Shown here piece by piece: positions 28,456 through 37,902 of a stretch of 64,000 bases of DNA. The position numbers and the translations under genes are program-made. The notes beneath the pieces were generated by a model. It was not told where the DNA came from. It ran no database searches and saw only the letters and a program-made list of their open reading frames with translations. Location: the NCBI GenBank assembly GCA_963717195.1, contig CAVQVR010000009.1, positions 1-64,000 on the forward strand. The letters are read 5' to 3'. The DNA comes from JACDAE01 sp963717195. GTDB taxonomy: Bacteria > Chloroflexota > Ktedonobacteria > Ktedonobacterales > Ktedonobacteraceae. Position 1 is the stretch's first letter. Every line of letters begins with the position of its first letter.

Positions 28456-28722
28456 CACCAAAAGACCTCATGCGCCGGTGGCACACCTCCACAGATGAAA
28501 AAGAGCTATACTAGTGATGGAAAGGTCCTAACCCAAGAACGGCCCAACTTTTTCATGTTACGAACTGGAACCAAAAGATGTCTCTGGGGAGTTGGCGGAA
28601 CCACCACATGTCGCTCCGAGATCGGAAGCACGCAGAGGAAACTCTTACAGAAGCAGCTCCCTGGTTGGGATCTTTCCATGCAGCAGTCAAGCGAGAGAGA
28701 GATTGCACAAGGAGGAATGCTC
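28456..28722 (+). ncRNA. Candidate bridge RNA region of the IS110 element
   Basis: About 265 bases of non-coding left end precede the transposase start. IS110-group elements are known to encode a structured bridge RNA in the left non-coding end, which pairs with target and donor DNA. This stretch has the right position and size and is conserved in both copies. The loops have not been assigned, so this is a position-based call. Confidence 0.4.
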
Positions 28723-29958
28723 ATGGAGGTACTCTATCCCCGTTGTTGTGGCCTGGATGTCCACAAGGCATTCATTATGGCTTGCCTGATTGTGAGTGAT
28801 GCTCATGGAGAACGCCGCAAAGAGATCCGGCGGTTTGGAACCATGACCGGTGAGTTGTTGGCACTCATCGATTGGTTGCAAGAAGCCAAATGTACCCACG
28901 TCGCGATGGAATCAACGGGAGTCTTCTGGAAGCCTGTATACAATCTGTTAGAAGGACTCTTTGAGGTGATCGTGGTCAATGCCCAACATATGAAGGCCGT
29001 CCCCGGACGCAAGACCGACGTCAAAGATGCCGAATGGATTGCTGATTTGTTGCACCATGGCTTGCTCAAACCCAGCTTCATTCCCAAGGCTGAGCAACGC
29101 GAACTGCGCGACCTCACGCGCTATCGGACAACCTTGATCCAGGAACGCTCCCGGCATATCAACCGGGTCCAAAAGGTGCTCGAAGATGCTAATATCAAGT
29201 TGGCTTCGGTGGTCACCGATGTCATGGGCAAGACCGGACGCTCCATCCTACATGCCCTGGCGCAGGGGCAAGAGGATCCTGAACGACTGGCGAGCCTGGC
29301 TCAGGGATCACTCGTGCAAAAGCACGATTTGCTGGTCCAGGCTCTGCGTGGTCGCCTCAAGGAGCACCATCGTTTCTTGCTCAAAGAACTGCTCGGTTTG
29401 ATTGAGTATCAAGATCGTTCAGTTGAGCGACTCGATCGGCAGATTGCGGAACGTTTGCGCCCATTTGATGAGCAAATCACACGCATCGATGAGGTCACAG
29501 GGCTGGCGCGCCGAGGGATCGAAATCGTGTTGGCGGAACTGGGCACTGACATGAGCCAGTTTCCTGATGCCGCCCACGCAGCTTCCTGGGTAGGAATCTG
29601 CCCCGGTAATCATGAAAGTGGCGGCAAGCGGCTTAAGGGGACCATTCGTAAAGGAAATCGTTGGGCCAAAGCGGCGCTGGTGCAAGCGGCCCATGCGACC
29701 CGCCGGACGAACAGCTATCTGGGTGAGCAATATCGCCGGCTCTCGAAGCGGCGAGGGAGTAAGCGTGCGGCAGTCGCGGTTGGACACAGTATTCTGGTGA
29801 TTATCTACCAGATGCTCAAGACCAATGAGCCCTACCAGGAGAAAGGAGCCATCTACTTTGACGAGCTGGACCGTGGACGCGTTCAGCATCGATTGGTCAC
29901 CCGATTGGAGCGTTTAGGCTATCACGTAACGCTTCAACCTCATGCTGAGAGTGTGTGA
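28723..29958 (+). CDS. IS110-family transposase (DEDD type)
   Basis: A 411-residue recombinase with a RuvC-like DEDD domain: GLDVHKAFIMACLI (first D), HVAMESTGVFWKPVYNLLE (E), and KTDVKDAEWIADLLHHGL (two D). The C-terminal transposase-20 domain contains VTGLARRGIEIVLAELG and ASWVGICPGNHESGGKRLKG, with the catalytic serine region. ATG at 28723 is chosen because GGAGGA lies six bases upstream. An in-frame open stretch continues further upstream but is part of the non-coding left end. Confidence 0.93.
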   Translation: MEVLYPRCCGLDVHKAFIMACLIVSDAHGERRKEIRRFGTMTGELLALIDWLQEAKCTHVAMESTGVFWKPVYNLLEGLFEVIVVNAQHMKAVPGRKTDVKDAEWIADLLHHGLLKPSFIPKAEQRELRDLTRYRTTLIQERSRHINRVQKVLEDANIKLASVVTDVMGKTGRSILHALAQGQEDPERLASLAQGSLVQKHDLLVQALRGRLKEHHRFLLKELLGLIEYQDRSVERLDRQIAERLRPFDEQITRIDEVTGLARRGIEIVLAELGTDMSQFPDAAHAASWVGICPGNHESGGKRLKGTIRKGNRWAKAALVQAAHATRRTNSYLGEQYRRLSKRRGSKRAAVAVGHSILVIIYQMLKTNEPYQEKGAIYFDELDRGRVQHRLVTRLERLGYHVTLQPHAESV

Positions 29959-29986
29959 TCGCGGTTCTTTTAACTGAACAATTCTT

Positions 29987-30015
29987 TCCCTCCGTCAGCC
30001 AGGGAGGCTTTTTTT
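29987..30015 (+). terminator. Intrinsic terminator of the IS110 transposase
   Basis: A short GC stem (CCTCC pairing with GGAGG) is followed by CTTTTTTTG shortly after the transposase stop. The same structure is present, inverted, in copy 1 near 24795-24823. Confidence 0.6.
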
Positions 30016-30033
30016 GTTCTTGGGCAGCGGTTT

Positions 30034-31455
30034 TCAGAGGAAAGTTGGAAGAACCTGGAAAAGAACAGGAGTTCCTTCACGTATTTCCTCACATATCCCG
30101 GCAATGAAGCGCTCAGTCATATACTCCATAACCACATTTTGTAACGTAAAACCAGAGAGCGTTGTTTCAACAAGATATCGTCGTTGCAGCGATTGAATAG
30201 CCGTCTGGATCGCTTGTTTTGTCACAGGACATACCAGATTATCACTCACTTTTTGCCATGAAATGGCTTCACGTTCAAGAGCGAGCCAGTACATAATTTC
30301 TTGTTCAAAAGGGGAAAGACGTTGTATTTGCTGATCGAGAATGTCCTGGATATCCCCGAAGATCACCTGTCCATCCTGAAGGAAGGTGGTAATATTTCCC
30401 TCGAAAACTTCAAGAATGAACTGTGATACAAGCCGTAACGCTAATGGATTGCCTGCATAGGAATTGACCAGCTCTTCAACAGAAAGCGTATTCCCAACAA
30501 GTCCCTTATCATAAATAATAGGAGCTCCCTCATCAGCACTCAATCCAGCCAGGTGATAGGAGCGAACGGGAGTACTCTTTCCTTCAAGGAGGGCAATTTC
30601 CTTGGGTTTTTCTCGGCTTGTGAGCAGCAAACAGCTTTGATGGTGTGTTTCCCCTACTCGACGAAAAAGTTGACCATAGTCTTCATAGCCATTCCGATAC
30701 GGGCCTGTCCCTATACCACTTTGTATCACTGTTTCACAATTATCCAGCACCACCAAGCACCGATGCTCACGAAGCACACTCAGTAACTGCAAGATGAGGT
30801 CGTTGATATCATCTGGGAAGTCTCTTTGCTGCTGATGAGATAGGAATTTGAGGCACTCTTCAAGGATCGTACGTAAAGGGGGAGCATGCTGTAATGAACG
30901 CCAGAAGGTATATTCAAACAAATCCTTTACGGTATTGCTCAATGCAACTGCCAGACTCGTTTTGCCAATTCCTCCCATTCCAACAATAGTCACAAGGCGG
31001 CACCGCTCTTCTTGTACCCATGTGATCAGATCTGCACATTCTTGCTTGCGGCCATAGAAGTAATCTGGCGAGGGTGCTTCACCCCAATCAAGAAAGCCAA
31101 AGGTGTTTTCATTGTTCTTCGTCAACTGAAGTGTGAGAGGAGCAACAGGGGTCTGGACGGTTTTTTCTCCGTTCATTATCGAGAGATTGAGATCATTCGG
31201 CGCTTCCTGTACAGGAGCCTCACGAGCAAAATCAGGAGCCTCCGAAAGCAGGAACCCCAATTCCTCAGCATTCATGCCAAAGAGGGCGCAAAGCTTCTCT
31301 TGATAGAAGGAACTGGTCTTTTTCTTGCCCCGTTCCCAGTTACTGATCATCTCGTTACTGGCCCCGATTTCATCGGCGACTTTGTGTTGCGACCACCCGC
31401 GCAATGAACGTTGGTAGCGCAGTGCTTCATTTGGTCTCGGCCTCTTGTTCACCAT
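30034..31455 (-). CDS. XRE-NB-ARC (STAND-type) regulator, C-terminus cut by IS110
   Basis: The N-terminal helix-turn-helix (EALRYQRSLRGWSQHKVADE, GASNEMISNWERGKKKTSS) is nearly identical to that of the gene at 54903. It is followed by an NB-ARC ATPase: P-loop TIVGMGGIGKTSLAVAL near residue 156, Walker B CLVVLDNCE, sensor LLLTSRE and GNPLALRLV. The winged-helix part ends at EEIREGTPVLFQ, after which the last few residues come from IS110. Relatives usually continue with WD40 or TPR sensor repeats, so the sensor is lost. ATG at 31455 has GAGGAG eight bases upstream. It is divergent from the NB-ARC/TPR gene at 31758 across control element a. Confidence 0.88.
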   Translation of the reverse strand: MVNKRPRPNEALRYQRSLRGWSQHKVADEIGASNEMISNWERGKKKTSSFYQEKLCALFGMNAEELGFLLSEAPDFAREAPVQEAPNDLNLSIMNGEKTVQTPVAPLTLQLTKNNENTFGFLDWGEAPSPDYFYGRKQECADLITWVQEERCRLVTIVGMGGIGKTSLAVALSNTVKDLFEYTFWRSLQHAPPLRTILEECLKFLSHQQQRDFPDDINDLILQLLSVLREHRCLVVLDNCETVIQSGIGTGPYRNGYEDYGQLFRRVGETHHQSCLLLTSREKPKEIALLEGKSTPVRSYHLAGLSADEGAPIIYDKGLVGNTLSVEELVNSYAGNPLALRLVSQFILEVFEGNITTFLQDGQVIFGDIQDILDQQIQRLSPFEQEIMYWLALEREAISWQKVSDNLVCPVTKQAIQTAIQSLQRRYLVETTLSGFTLQNVVMEYMTERFIAGICEEIREGTPVLFQVLPTFL

Positions 31456-31519
31456 GCTTCTCACTCCTCATGCTGCCGCCTGCAAATGGACGGCGTTCTC
31501 GTCTCCTGCTCTTGTTCAT

Positions 31520-31671
31520 CTTACCATAGGATTTCTCTGTCGTCATCGTTTGAAGTGAAAGGAAAGGGCAAATAGACAAGAAAAGAGAGATCACTGAAGG
31601 GCAAATGCGGGGCAACCTCAGACTATTCAACCAGGGGGAAAAATCAGCTATCCTCAGAAGAAAAGAAAACC
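31520..31671. promoter_or_regulatory. Conserved control element, copy a
   Basis: First of five copies of a 125-150 bp non-coding block in this window. It starts CTTACCATAGGATTTCTC, contains two direct repeats of AGGGCAAAT about three helical turns apart and ends AAATCAGCTATCCTCAG plus AAGAAAAGAAAACC. Here it sits between the divergent starts of the XRE-NB-ARC gene and the NB-ARC/TPR gene. It is therefore probably a shared promoter/operator region bound by the XRE protein. The function is inferred from position and conservation. Confidence 0.65.
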
Positions 31672-31757
31672 TACGCAAGTGATGAATGGCGGTATTCAGC
31701 CTTTTGAGAAGATTATGAGAAAACGAATCAAAAGAAGTTCATTTGTTAGGAGAATTC

Positions 31758-34700
31758 ATGCTCAATGTCCCCTTGCGCAACCCCATCTTTGCCGGACGCG
31801 ATACTGAACTTGCCAGTGTGACCCTCGGGTTTCAGCGATCCCCCCTTCTGCTGCTTCATGGCCCTGGAGGCTGGGGCAAGACGCAGATCGCTCTAGAATA
31901 TTGTTATCGTTGGTCCGCATCGTATACGACCATCCTCTGGCTGAGTGCCTCCTCGCGTGCGCTCCTGGGTCGCGACGTGAGCGCCCTTGCTGACCGGCTC
32001 TCGCTGCCCAATGACACGCGTGAGAATGAGCTGCATCTCTTTGCCTCACTCAAACAATGGCTCCAGGATCGGTCAGGCTGGCTCCTTGTTCTTGATCACC
32101 TCGATGACCTATCCCTGATCGATCTGATCATTCCACCAGAGCTAGAGGGTCACCTCCTCGTCACAACGACACTGGACCCCATTGGCTCATCACCCTCTTC
32201 TCCTGTGCCTCCCAATCTAAGTGAGCAGACCCTCCTCTTGCTTCAACAGGCTGGCTTCATTGTTGTGCAGGAAACGTCGGAACCTCCGCTCTCACAAACC
32301 ATACAAACGCTCACCGTGAAAACCATTGGCTCCAGCCTCACGGACGCTCTTTCCCGCTTCCAGCAGCAACAAGCCGCCTTCTCCAAGGAGAATGCAAGGG
32401 AGTATGCTGCCTTCCAGCAAGAGGAAGTGAGGCAGCTCTTTCTCGCATTCTCTCATTCCCTGCCTGCTCCCTTGCTGGATGTGTTGCGCCTGCTCACCTT
32501 TTTTCAGCCGGAGGCCGTCCCTCAGGAATTGCTTCAGGCAGTTGACTCAGAAGAGCTTCCCGAGCCACTGTCCTCGCTCATCGCTCATCCTCAGGCTCTT
32601 GAGGATTTGGAGTCTGAGGAACTGCTCAGCCTGGGGGAGGAGCGGATGCTGCATCTGCATCCTGGCCTAAAAACGGTCCTGGTCGAATCCCTCACCAATG
32701 ACGAACAACGAGCGTGGGCCAGCCTGGCCGTGCAGATCGTGAACCATGCCTTCCCTGTGGTACGCTTCGACACCTGGGACGATTGCCAGCGCTCTCTACC
32801 TCTCGCTCAGCAATGCGCGTCCCTGATCACGAACTATCAGCTCGCCTTGAAAGAAGGTGCCTTGCTCTTAGAGCGTCTGGGCACCTATTGTTCCCGCCGT
32901 GCCTCGTATAGTGAGGCTGAAACGTACCTCACTCAGGCGTTGGAACTTTATGAACATCACCTGCATACGGACACACTAGACGCCGCCCAGACGATGAATT
33001 CACTGGGACTCCTGTATTCTGAGCAAGCCCGCTACAAAGAGGCAGAAGCGTTGCATCGACGCGCCTTGGAGGTACGAGAGCGCGTGCTGGGTTCGGATAG
33101 CCCGAAAACAGCAGTGAGTCTGCACAACCTCGCGGTGGTCTATGGGGATATGGGACAGTATCAACGGGCAGAGGAGATCTATCTGCGTATCCTTCCTCTA
33201 GAGGAACAGAGCAAAGGTCCTGATCACCCTGATCTCGCCGATACCCTCAACAACCTCGGGCTGACCTACTATTACCAGGGACGACATGGAGAGGCGGAAA
33301 CCACCTATCATCGTGTTCTGACGATCTATAAGCACTCCTTGCCTGCCGATCATCCTGACTGGGCGTATCCCCTGGATGGCTTGGGCACACTCGCTGAGAG
33401 ACGAGGCGACTATCACCGCGCAGAGGAGTTCTATCAACAGGCGTTTGACATTTGTCGGCTTGCATTTGGAGTAGGACATCCTGAGACCGCCCACTCCATC
33501 AATAGATTAGCGGATATCGCTCTCTCACAAGGAAATGACCAGCAAGCAAAAGAACGCTATGAGCAGGCACTAGCCATCCTTGAACAGGTACGGGGACCCG
33601 AGCATCCTGAGGTTGCACTTGTGCTCAATAACCTGGCCTTTCTTGCCACGAAACAGGGACACTACGCACAAGCTGAGCCGCTCTATCAGCGTGCATTAAG
33701 CATCTATGAACAGGCTCCGGGAACCGAGCATCCCGATGTCGCAAGTGTGCTCAATAACCTGGGCCAACTGTCTCGAAAGACCGGAAATGTGGAACGCGCT
33801 GAAAAGCTCTTGCGACGCGCACTGGCCATCTGCGAACAAGCTCTCGGCAAAACGCATCCCGATACCGCTCAAAGCCTCATGAACCTGGCAAATCTGCTGA
33901 GCGATGAGCACAGGGACCAAGAAGCAGCACCGTTCTTGCAACAAGCACGGATCATTTCCCTTCTCCGGGCATCTGCTTCGGAGAAGGAGAAGAACCTGCT
34001 GGACGTGTTGCGCCTCATGACCTTTTTTTCTCCGCAAGCAATTCCCCAGGAAGTGCTTCTGAAGGCCGCCTCAGCAGAGCTCTCCGAGCTGCTGTCTTCC
34101 CTGTTGGCCGATCCTGCCGTACTTGAACAGACTCTTTCCGATCTAGAGACCGAGAAACTGCTTCGTCTGGAAGAGGATAGGATGCTGCATCTGCATCTGC
34201 ATTCTGGCGTGGAAGAGCTTCTGGTTGCGTCTCTCCCCGACGACGAACGCCAGCATTGGGCCGGCCTAGCAGTGCGGCTCGTGAACTATGCCTTTCCCGA
34301 TGAGACCCACTTCGACACCTGGGAGCAGTGTGAACGCTTGCAGCCTCTTGCCGAGCGCTGTGCGGTACTGCTGACGACGTACCACCCCACCCTGCCCGAG
34401 GGAGCCCTTCTTCTGGAACGTCTGGGTTCCTATCAGAGGGAGCGCGGGTTGCTGGTCCAGGCCGAAATGGCTCTCACGCAGGCGCTGGACCTGCAAGAAC
34501 AGAGCGCAGAGGCCGATCCTCTCGATGTGGCGCAGACGCTCAATTCCCTGGGTCGCCTATTCAGTCAGCAAGCCCGCTATCACGATGCTCAATTGCAGTA
34601 CCAGAGGGCCTTGGCACTACAAGAACAAACGCTTGGTCACGATGATCCCCGAACGGCGGATAGCCTGCACAACCTCGCAGCACTCTACGAACATCAGGGT

Positions 34701-35597
34701 CAGTATAAACAAGCAGAGGATCTTTATCGGAAGGCACTCGCCATTGATGAACAGGGTGAGGACCAGGATGGTGACTCCGAGACGGGTACGACGATCAATA
34801 ATATCGGCCTGATGCAATATCTGCAAGGCCACTATGCCGAAGCCGAAACGACCTATCATCGTGCGCTCACGGTCTACGAACTCACGCTGTCCCCTGAGCA
34901 TCCGGATCTGGCGTATCCCCTCAACGGCTTGGGAGCCATTGCCGAGAAACAGGGCCAGTACGAGCAGGCCGAACAGTTCTATCGGCGTGCTCTCCACATT
35001 CGTGAACAGGGGCTCGGGCCTGAGCATTCTGAAACGGCCCATAGCCTCAAGAACGTGGCAAGCATTCTGGAGAGACGCGGTGAGAACCAACACGCCGAGG
35101 AGCTCTATCAGAAAGCATTGGCCATCAGCGAACACGCACTTGGACCAGAGCATCCCGATGTGGCCCTCTTTCTCAATAATTTGGCCTTCCTGGCGAGCAA
35201 GCAGGGTCAGTATCAGCAGGCCGAGCCGCTCTATCAGCGAGCCTTGAACATCTACGAACAGGTACTGGGGCCGGATCATCCGACGGTTGCACACGTCCTC
35301 AATAATCTGGGGCAGCTCTCTCAAAAGACCGGAGACAAGGAACGAGCAGAAGTGCTTTTGCGACGCGCACTGGCCATCTACGAACAGGCGCTGGGAGCGG
35401 CCCATCCCGATACCGCCCAGGGCCTGAGGAATTTAGCAGACGTGCTGAGCGATGAAGAAGCGGAACCATTGCTGCAACGTGCCCTGGCGATTTATCTGCA
35501 AGCTCTTGGACCCAGACGTGCGCAGGTTGGCAGCGTACAAGAAACGCTTGCAGCACTTCAGATGCGCAGGAACCATAACAAGGAGGATGTGGAATAG
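31758..35597 (+). CDS. NB-ARC-like ATPase with two tandem TPR arrays
   Basis: Large soluble signalling protein of 1279 residues. ATG at 31758 has GGAG six bases upstream. The N-terminus has a P-loop (LLLHGPGGWGKTQIALEYCY) and Walker B (WLLVLDHLDD). Kinesin-light-chain-like TPR repeats of the form GPDHPDLADTLNNLGLTYY follow. A module of about 500-600 residues, starting LLDVLRLLTFFQPEAVPQE and ending after a TPR array, is present twice in a row; the second begins LLDVLRLMTFFSPQAIPQE. This indicates internal gene duplication. It is divergent from an XRE-NB-ARC gene. Such pairs may act as stress or phage sensors, but no effector domain is seen. Confidence 0.88.
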   Translation: MLNVPLRNPIFAGRDTELASVTLGFQRSPLLLLHGPGGWGKTQIALEYCYRWSASYTTILWLSASSRALLGRDVSALADRLSLPNDTRENELHLFASLKQWLQDRSGWLLVLDHLDDLSLIDLIIPPELEGHLLVTTTLDPIGSSPSSPVPPNLSEQTLLLLQQAGFIVVQETSEPPLSQTIQTLTVKTIGSSLTDALSRFQQQQAAFSKENAREYAAFQQEEVRQLFLAFSHSLPAPLLDVLRLLTFFQPEAVPQELLQAVDSEELPEPLSSLIAHPQALEDLESEELLSLGEERMLHLHPGLKTVLVESLTNDEQRAWASLAVQIVNHAFPVVRFDTWDDCQRSLPLAQQCASLITNYQLALKEGALLLERLGTYCSRRASYSEAETYLTQALELYEHHLHTDTLDAAQTMNSLGLLYSEQARYKEAEALHRRALEVRERVLGSDSPKTAVSLHNLAVVYGDMGQYQRAEEIYLRILPLEEQSKGPDHPDLADTLNNLGLTYYYQGRHGEAETTYHRVLTIYKHSLPADHPDWAYPLDGLGTLAERRGDYHRAEEFYQQAFDICRLAFGVGHPETAHSINRLADIALSQGNDQQAKERYEQALAILEQVRGPEHPEVALVLNNLAFLATKQGHYAQAEPLYQRALSIYEQAPGTEHPDVASVLNNLGQLSRKTGNVERAEKLLRRALAICEQALGKTHPDTAQSLMNLANLLSDEHRDQEAAPFLQQARIISLLRASASEKEKNLLDVLRLMTFFSPQAIPQEVLLKAASAELSELLSSLLADPAVLEQTLSDLETEKLLRLEEDRMLHLHLHSGVEELLVASLPDDERQHWAGLAVRLVNYAFPDETHFDTWEQCERLQPLAERCAVLLTTYHPTLPEGALLLERLGSYQRERGLLVQAEMALTQALDLQEQSAEADPLDVAQTLNSLGRLFSQQARYHDAQLQYQRALALQEQTLGHDDPRTADSLHNLAALYEHQGQYKQAEDLYRKALAIDEQGEDQDGDSETGTTINNIGLMQYLQGHYAEAETTYHRALTVYELTLSPEHPDLAYPLNGLGAIAEKQGQYEQAEQFYRRALHIREQGLGPEHSETAHSLKNVASILERRGENQHAEELYQKALAISEHALGPEHPDVALFLNNLAFLASKQGQYQQAEPLYQRALNIYEQVLGPDHPTVAHVLNNLGQLSQKTGDKERAEVLLRRALAIYEQALGAAHPDTAQGLRNLADVLSDEEAEPLLQRALAIYLQALGPRRAQVGSVQETLAALQMRRNHNKEDVE

Positions 35598-35813
35598 GTG
35601 CTTTTCGAGGAGAAGTACCCCGATACGACGCTGAGTATCGAGGGTGATGAAAAAGAGAGCACACTATGCCTTTCATGCCACTTTTATAAGAATGCTCTCT
35701 TCAGCAGAAGTGTCAATCGATCTGAGAAGGTCCTGGCGATGCTTCTTGCTCTAAAGCCGATGAGCTCAAGAGGAGAGCTGCTGCTGAACGCGATAGAATC
35801 ATCAACTCTCTGA
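35598..35813 (+). CDS. Small ORF directly after the TPR gene (doubtful)
   Basis: A GTG immediately follows the TAG of the TPR gene, with GGAGG 11 bases before it. It opens 71 codons (LFEEKYPDTTLSIEGDEKES, CLSCHFYKNALFSRSV). There is no family match. Translational coupling would be plausible, but composition is not decisive. The rest of 35814-35936 has no gene. Confidence 0.25.
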   Translation: MLFEEKYPDTTLSIEGDEKESTLCLSCHFYKNALFSRSVNRSEKVLAMLLALKPMSSRGELLLNAIESSTL

Positions 35814-35936
35814 TACATCACGAATAATCGGAGCATGTTGGCGATACTCACTCACATTCACAAGATTTTGAGTTGCTTTTCTACCAAGAGGCTACCATCA
35901 AAAATAATAAATCATTCTCTGCTGGAGGTTTCCATA

Positions 35937-37451
35937 ATGGGCGATGATCTTTTCCCTCTTCAGGTCTTTCTCAAGGAGAAAACAAAAATACGTGTCATGC
36001 ATTTTCCCTCGACGATTTCACCATCGGAGAAGCTCCGAGATCTCAAGATCCTGTACAATGAGCTTCTCGCCCCTACCGGCAGAGAGCAGAGAAGTGAAAC
36101 AATTAGTGAGCAGGAAATCGATGGAGAGGACGAAGAGGAACAGGGCAAACACGTCTTTGCAAAGGAGTTTTTGGCCTACGCTGAGCAGGTCGGTGCAGAG
36201 GCGATGGCTATTCTGATGCATGATCGTCAATCGACAATCTTCATAAGCACCCATCCTGAGGCTGCCTCCCAGAATCGGGAAGACATGCTCTTCGCATTAC
36301 GAAGGACGTATCCTGCTCTTCATACGGCTAAGAGCACCGAAAAGATGGTATCACTGATTCCTGGACATGGACCGACAGAGGAGGTCCATCTATCTCCTTC
36401 GCTCCCGTTCTTCGTGCGCTTCCAGGTATGGAGCCAGAATAATACGCATATCCGTTTTTATCACCTCATAAAACGAGGTTATCATACAGACGTCGTCTTG
36501 CTCATCGAGAAACTTGAGGACCGTGTTCTCAGGCGATCCAAAAAATACATCTTTATAGCATCGGCTTTTCTCATGCACGAAGACGTGCACCAACCACAGC
36601 AAAGCGAATGGATTGAGCCACCTGAGAATCGATGGATTGAGTTCTATGAGTCCAAAGACACACCATATGGTCAACAGATCCGGGCGGTGTACCTCGAAAG
36701 GGGATATCCCGAAACGGAGATCGCCCTTGTCTCGGAGCAAGGCAATGCCAGCCTGCTGAATGGAATGTACCGTCCCTACACATCCCAGTGGACCATCCTC
36801 ATCATTACCGACCCCCCTGGTATTCTTTATCACTTCATCTATGATCCCAACGAGAAACGCTATTGCTATCGTGATCAATGGCGTTGCCCGACCCAGACCT
36901 GCATCCCCATTGAGCATGATGAGAGGGATCTTCTCGCCGAAGCATTTGTCCCATGTGCATCGTGTCAGCAAGCGACGCGCTATTGGTCAGCCTGGCTCAC
37001 CACGACCATGAGAATGATTCGCGGTGATTATGCTCTCAGCCCTGAGCCACCCTCATTCAAGGAGACGACCATTTCGTATGAGGAAGAGATGCTTCAAATC
37101 GTAGGAAAGGGCAAGAATAGAAGGCGCGTCAAGGGCAAGAAACAGCGTGAGATTGAATACACGGTCATTTCTTATGATGTGAGCGTCGAGAAGCAAGAGG
37201 TGCAACGAGAGACGACAACGAACGAAAAGAGGGTCAACTGGCTGAGCACCACACCGAAAGAACAGATTATTTACGAGCGCCGACATATTGAGCCATTTGA
37301 GAGACATTACATCAAGAAGGCAGGGACCTATATTGTCAAGCCTGATGGTGGCTATCACAGGTATGTTCCTCTCCTCAAACGAGAGCCAAAAACCGCAGCA
37401 ATAGTGAAGATCACCGCACGGAAATACGAGGATACCGGTCAAAAAAGTTGA
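35937..37451 (+). CDS. Hypothetical protein with central zinc-ribbon-like cysteines
   Basis: Unrecognised protein of 504 residues. ATG at 35937 follows GGAGG at good distance and gives MGDDLFPLQVFLKEKTKIRV. An acidic stretch (EIDGEDEEEQG) lies near residue 90. Two cysteine pairs, CPTQTC and CASCQQ, about 30 residues apart may bind zinc. The C-terminal 150 residues are rich in Lys/Arg/Glu (GKGKNRRRVKGKKQREIEY) and may bind nucleic acid or another protein. It lies downstream of the NB-ARC/TPR gene in the same direction. Confidence 0.65.
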   Translation: MGDDLFPLQVFLKEKTKIRVMHFPSTISPSEKLRDLKILYNELLAPTGREQRSETISEQEIDGEDEEEQGKHVFAKEFLAYAEQVGAEAMAILMHDRQSTIFISTHPEAASQNREDMLFALRRTYPALHTAKSTEKMVSLIPGHGPTEEVHLSPSLPFFVRFQVWSQNNTHIRFYHLIKRGYHTDVVLLIEKLEDRVLRRSKKYIFIASAFLMHEDVHQPQQSEWIEPPENRWIEFYESKDTPYGQQIRAVYLERGYPETEIALVSEQGNASLLNGMYRPYTSQWTILIITDPPGILYHFIYDPNEKRYCYRDQWRCPTQTCIPIEHDERDLLAEAFVPCASCQQATRYWSAWLTTTMRMIRGDYALSPEPPSFKETTISYEEEMLQIVGKGKNRRRVKGKKQREIEYTVISYDVSVEKQEVQRETTTNEKRVNWLSTTPKEQIIYERRHIEPFERHYIKKAGTYIVKPDGGYHRYVPLLKREPKTAAIVKITARKYEDTGQKS

Positions 37452-37491
37452 CCTGGGAGATGATCCAAATTGGAACGTACTCACACGAGAG

Positions 37492-37902
37492 ATGGCCTAT
37501 TGTCAATCATTTCATTCCTCTGTGAGGGAATTTCTTGATAATTATCTGAGGTACCATGCCTGCAAGGACAGGGATTTCCAGAAAGAACCAGAGATGAAAA
37601 AAATACGCTTTTACCTCGTCGGCATAAGCGAGAGCGCCTGGGAAAATCTTCAACCTCTCATGGCACAACGCTATCCGACGGCGACGGTGGCCTTTGAATG
37701 TACGCTTCAACGTTCTGTTAGGCTGGTCATCAGCCTCATTTCAGAGATTGAGGAGGAGAGTGATCCTAAATTCTTCAATAATCTTCGTATTCATAAGCAC
37801 ATCGCCTGGTGGGAATATGCGGATGCGCATTCTCATGTGGTGCCAACGACGAGGTGGCTCTCTCCCTCCACCGAGCGACGCAGGGAACTCAAGTCAGGCT
37901 AA
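37492..37902 (+). CDS. Small hypothetical protein
   Basis: The frame encodes up to 136 residues. An internal ATG at 37594 (MKKIRFYLVGISESAWENL) is the more protein-like beginning, giving about 102 residues. The segment LYLVGIS-like strand, helix and later ISLISEIEEES suggest a small alpha/beta domain. No family is recognised. It follows the 35937 gene closely and may belong to its unit. Confidence 0.5.
   Translation: MAYCQSFHSSVREFLDNYLRYHACKDRDFQKEPEMKKIRFYLVGISESAWENLQPLMAQRYPTATVAFECTLQRSVRLVISLISEIEEESDPKFFNNLRIHKHIAWWEYADAHSHVVPTTRWLSPSTERRRELKSG

Larger units (their letters stand above)
28453..30056 (+). mobile_element. IS110-family insertion sequence, copy 2 (intact)
   Basis: A 1.6-kb element with leader, intact transposase and downstream terminator. 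It is inverted relative to copy 1, and the pair encloses the ISL3 gene. The right end lies inside the C-terminal part of the XRE-NB-ARC gene at 30034, which it truncates. The shared limits with copy 1 define the ends to within a few bases. Confidence 0.85.

Noticed and set aside
28444..28722. N-terminal extension of the IS110 transposase
   Set aside because: The frame is open upstream, but the good ribosome-binding site and family start are at 28723, and IS110 elements keep a non-coding end here.
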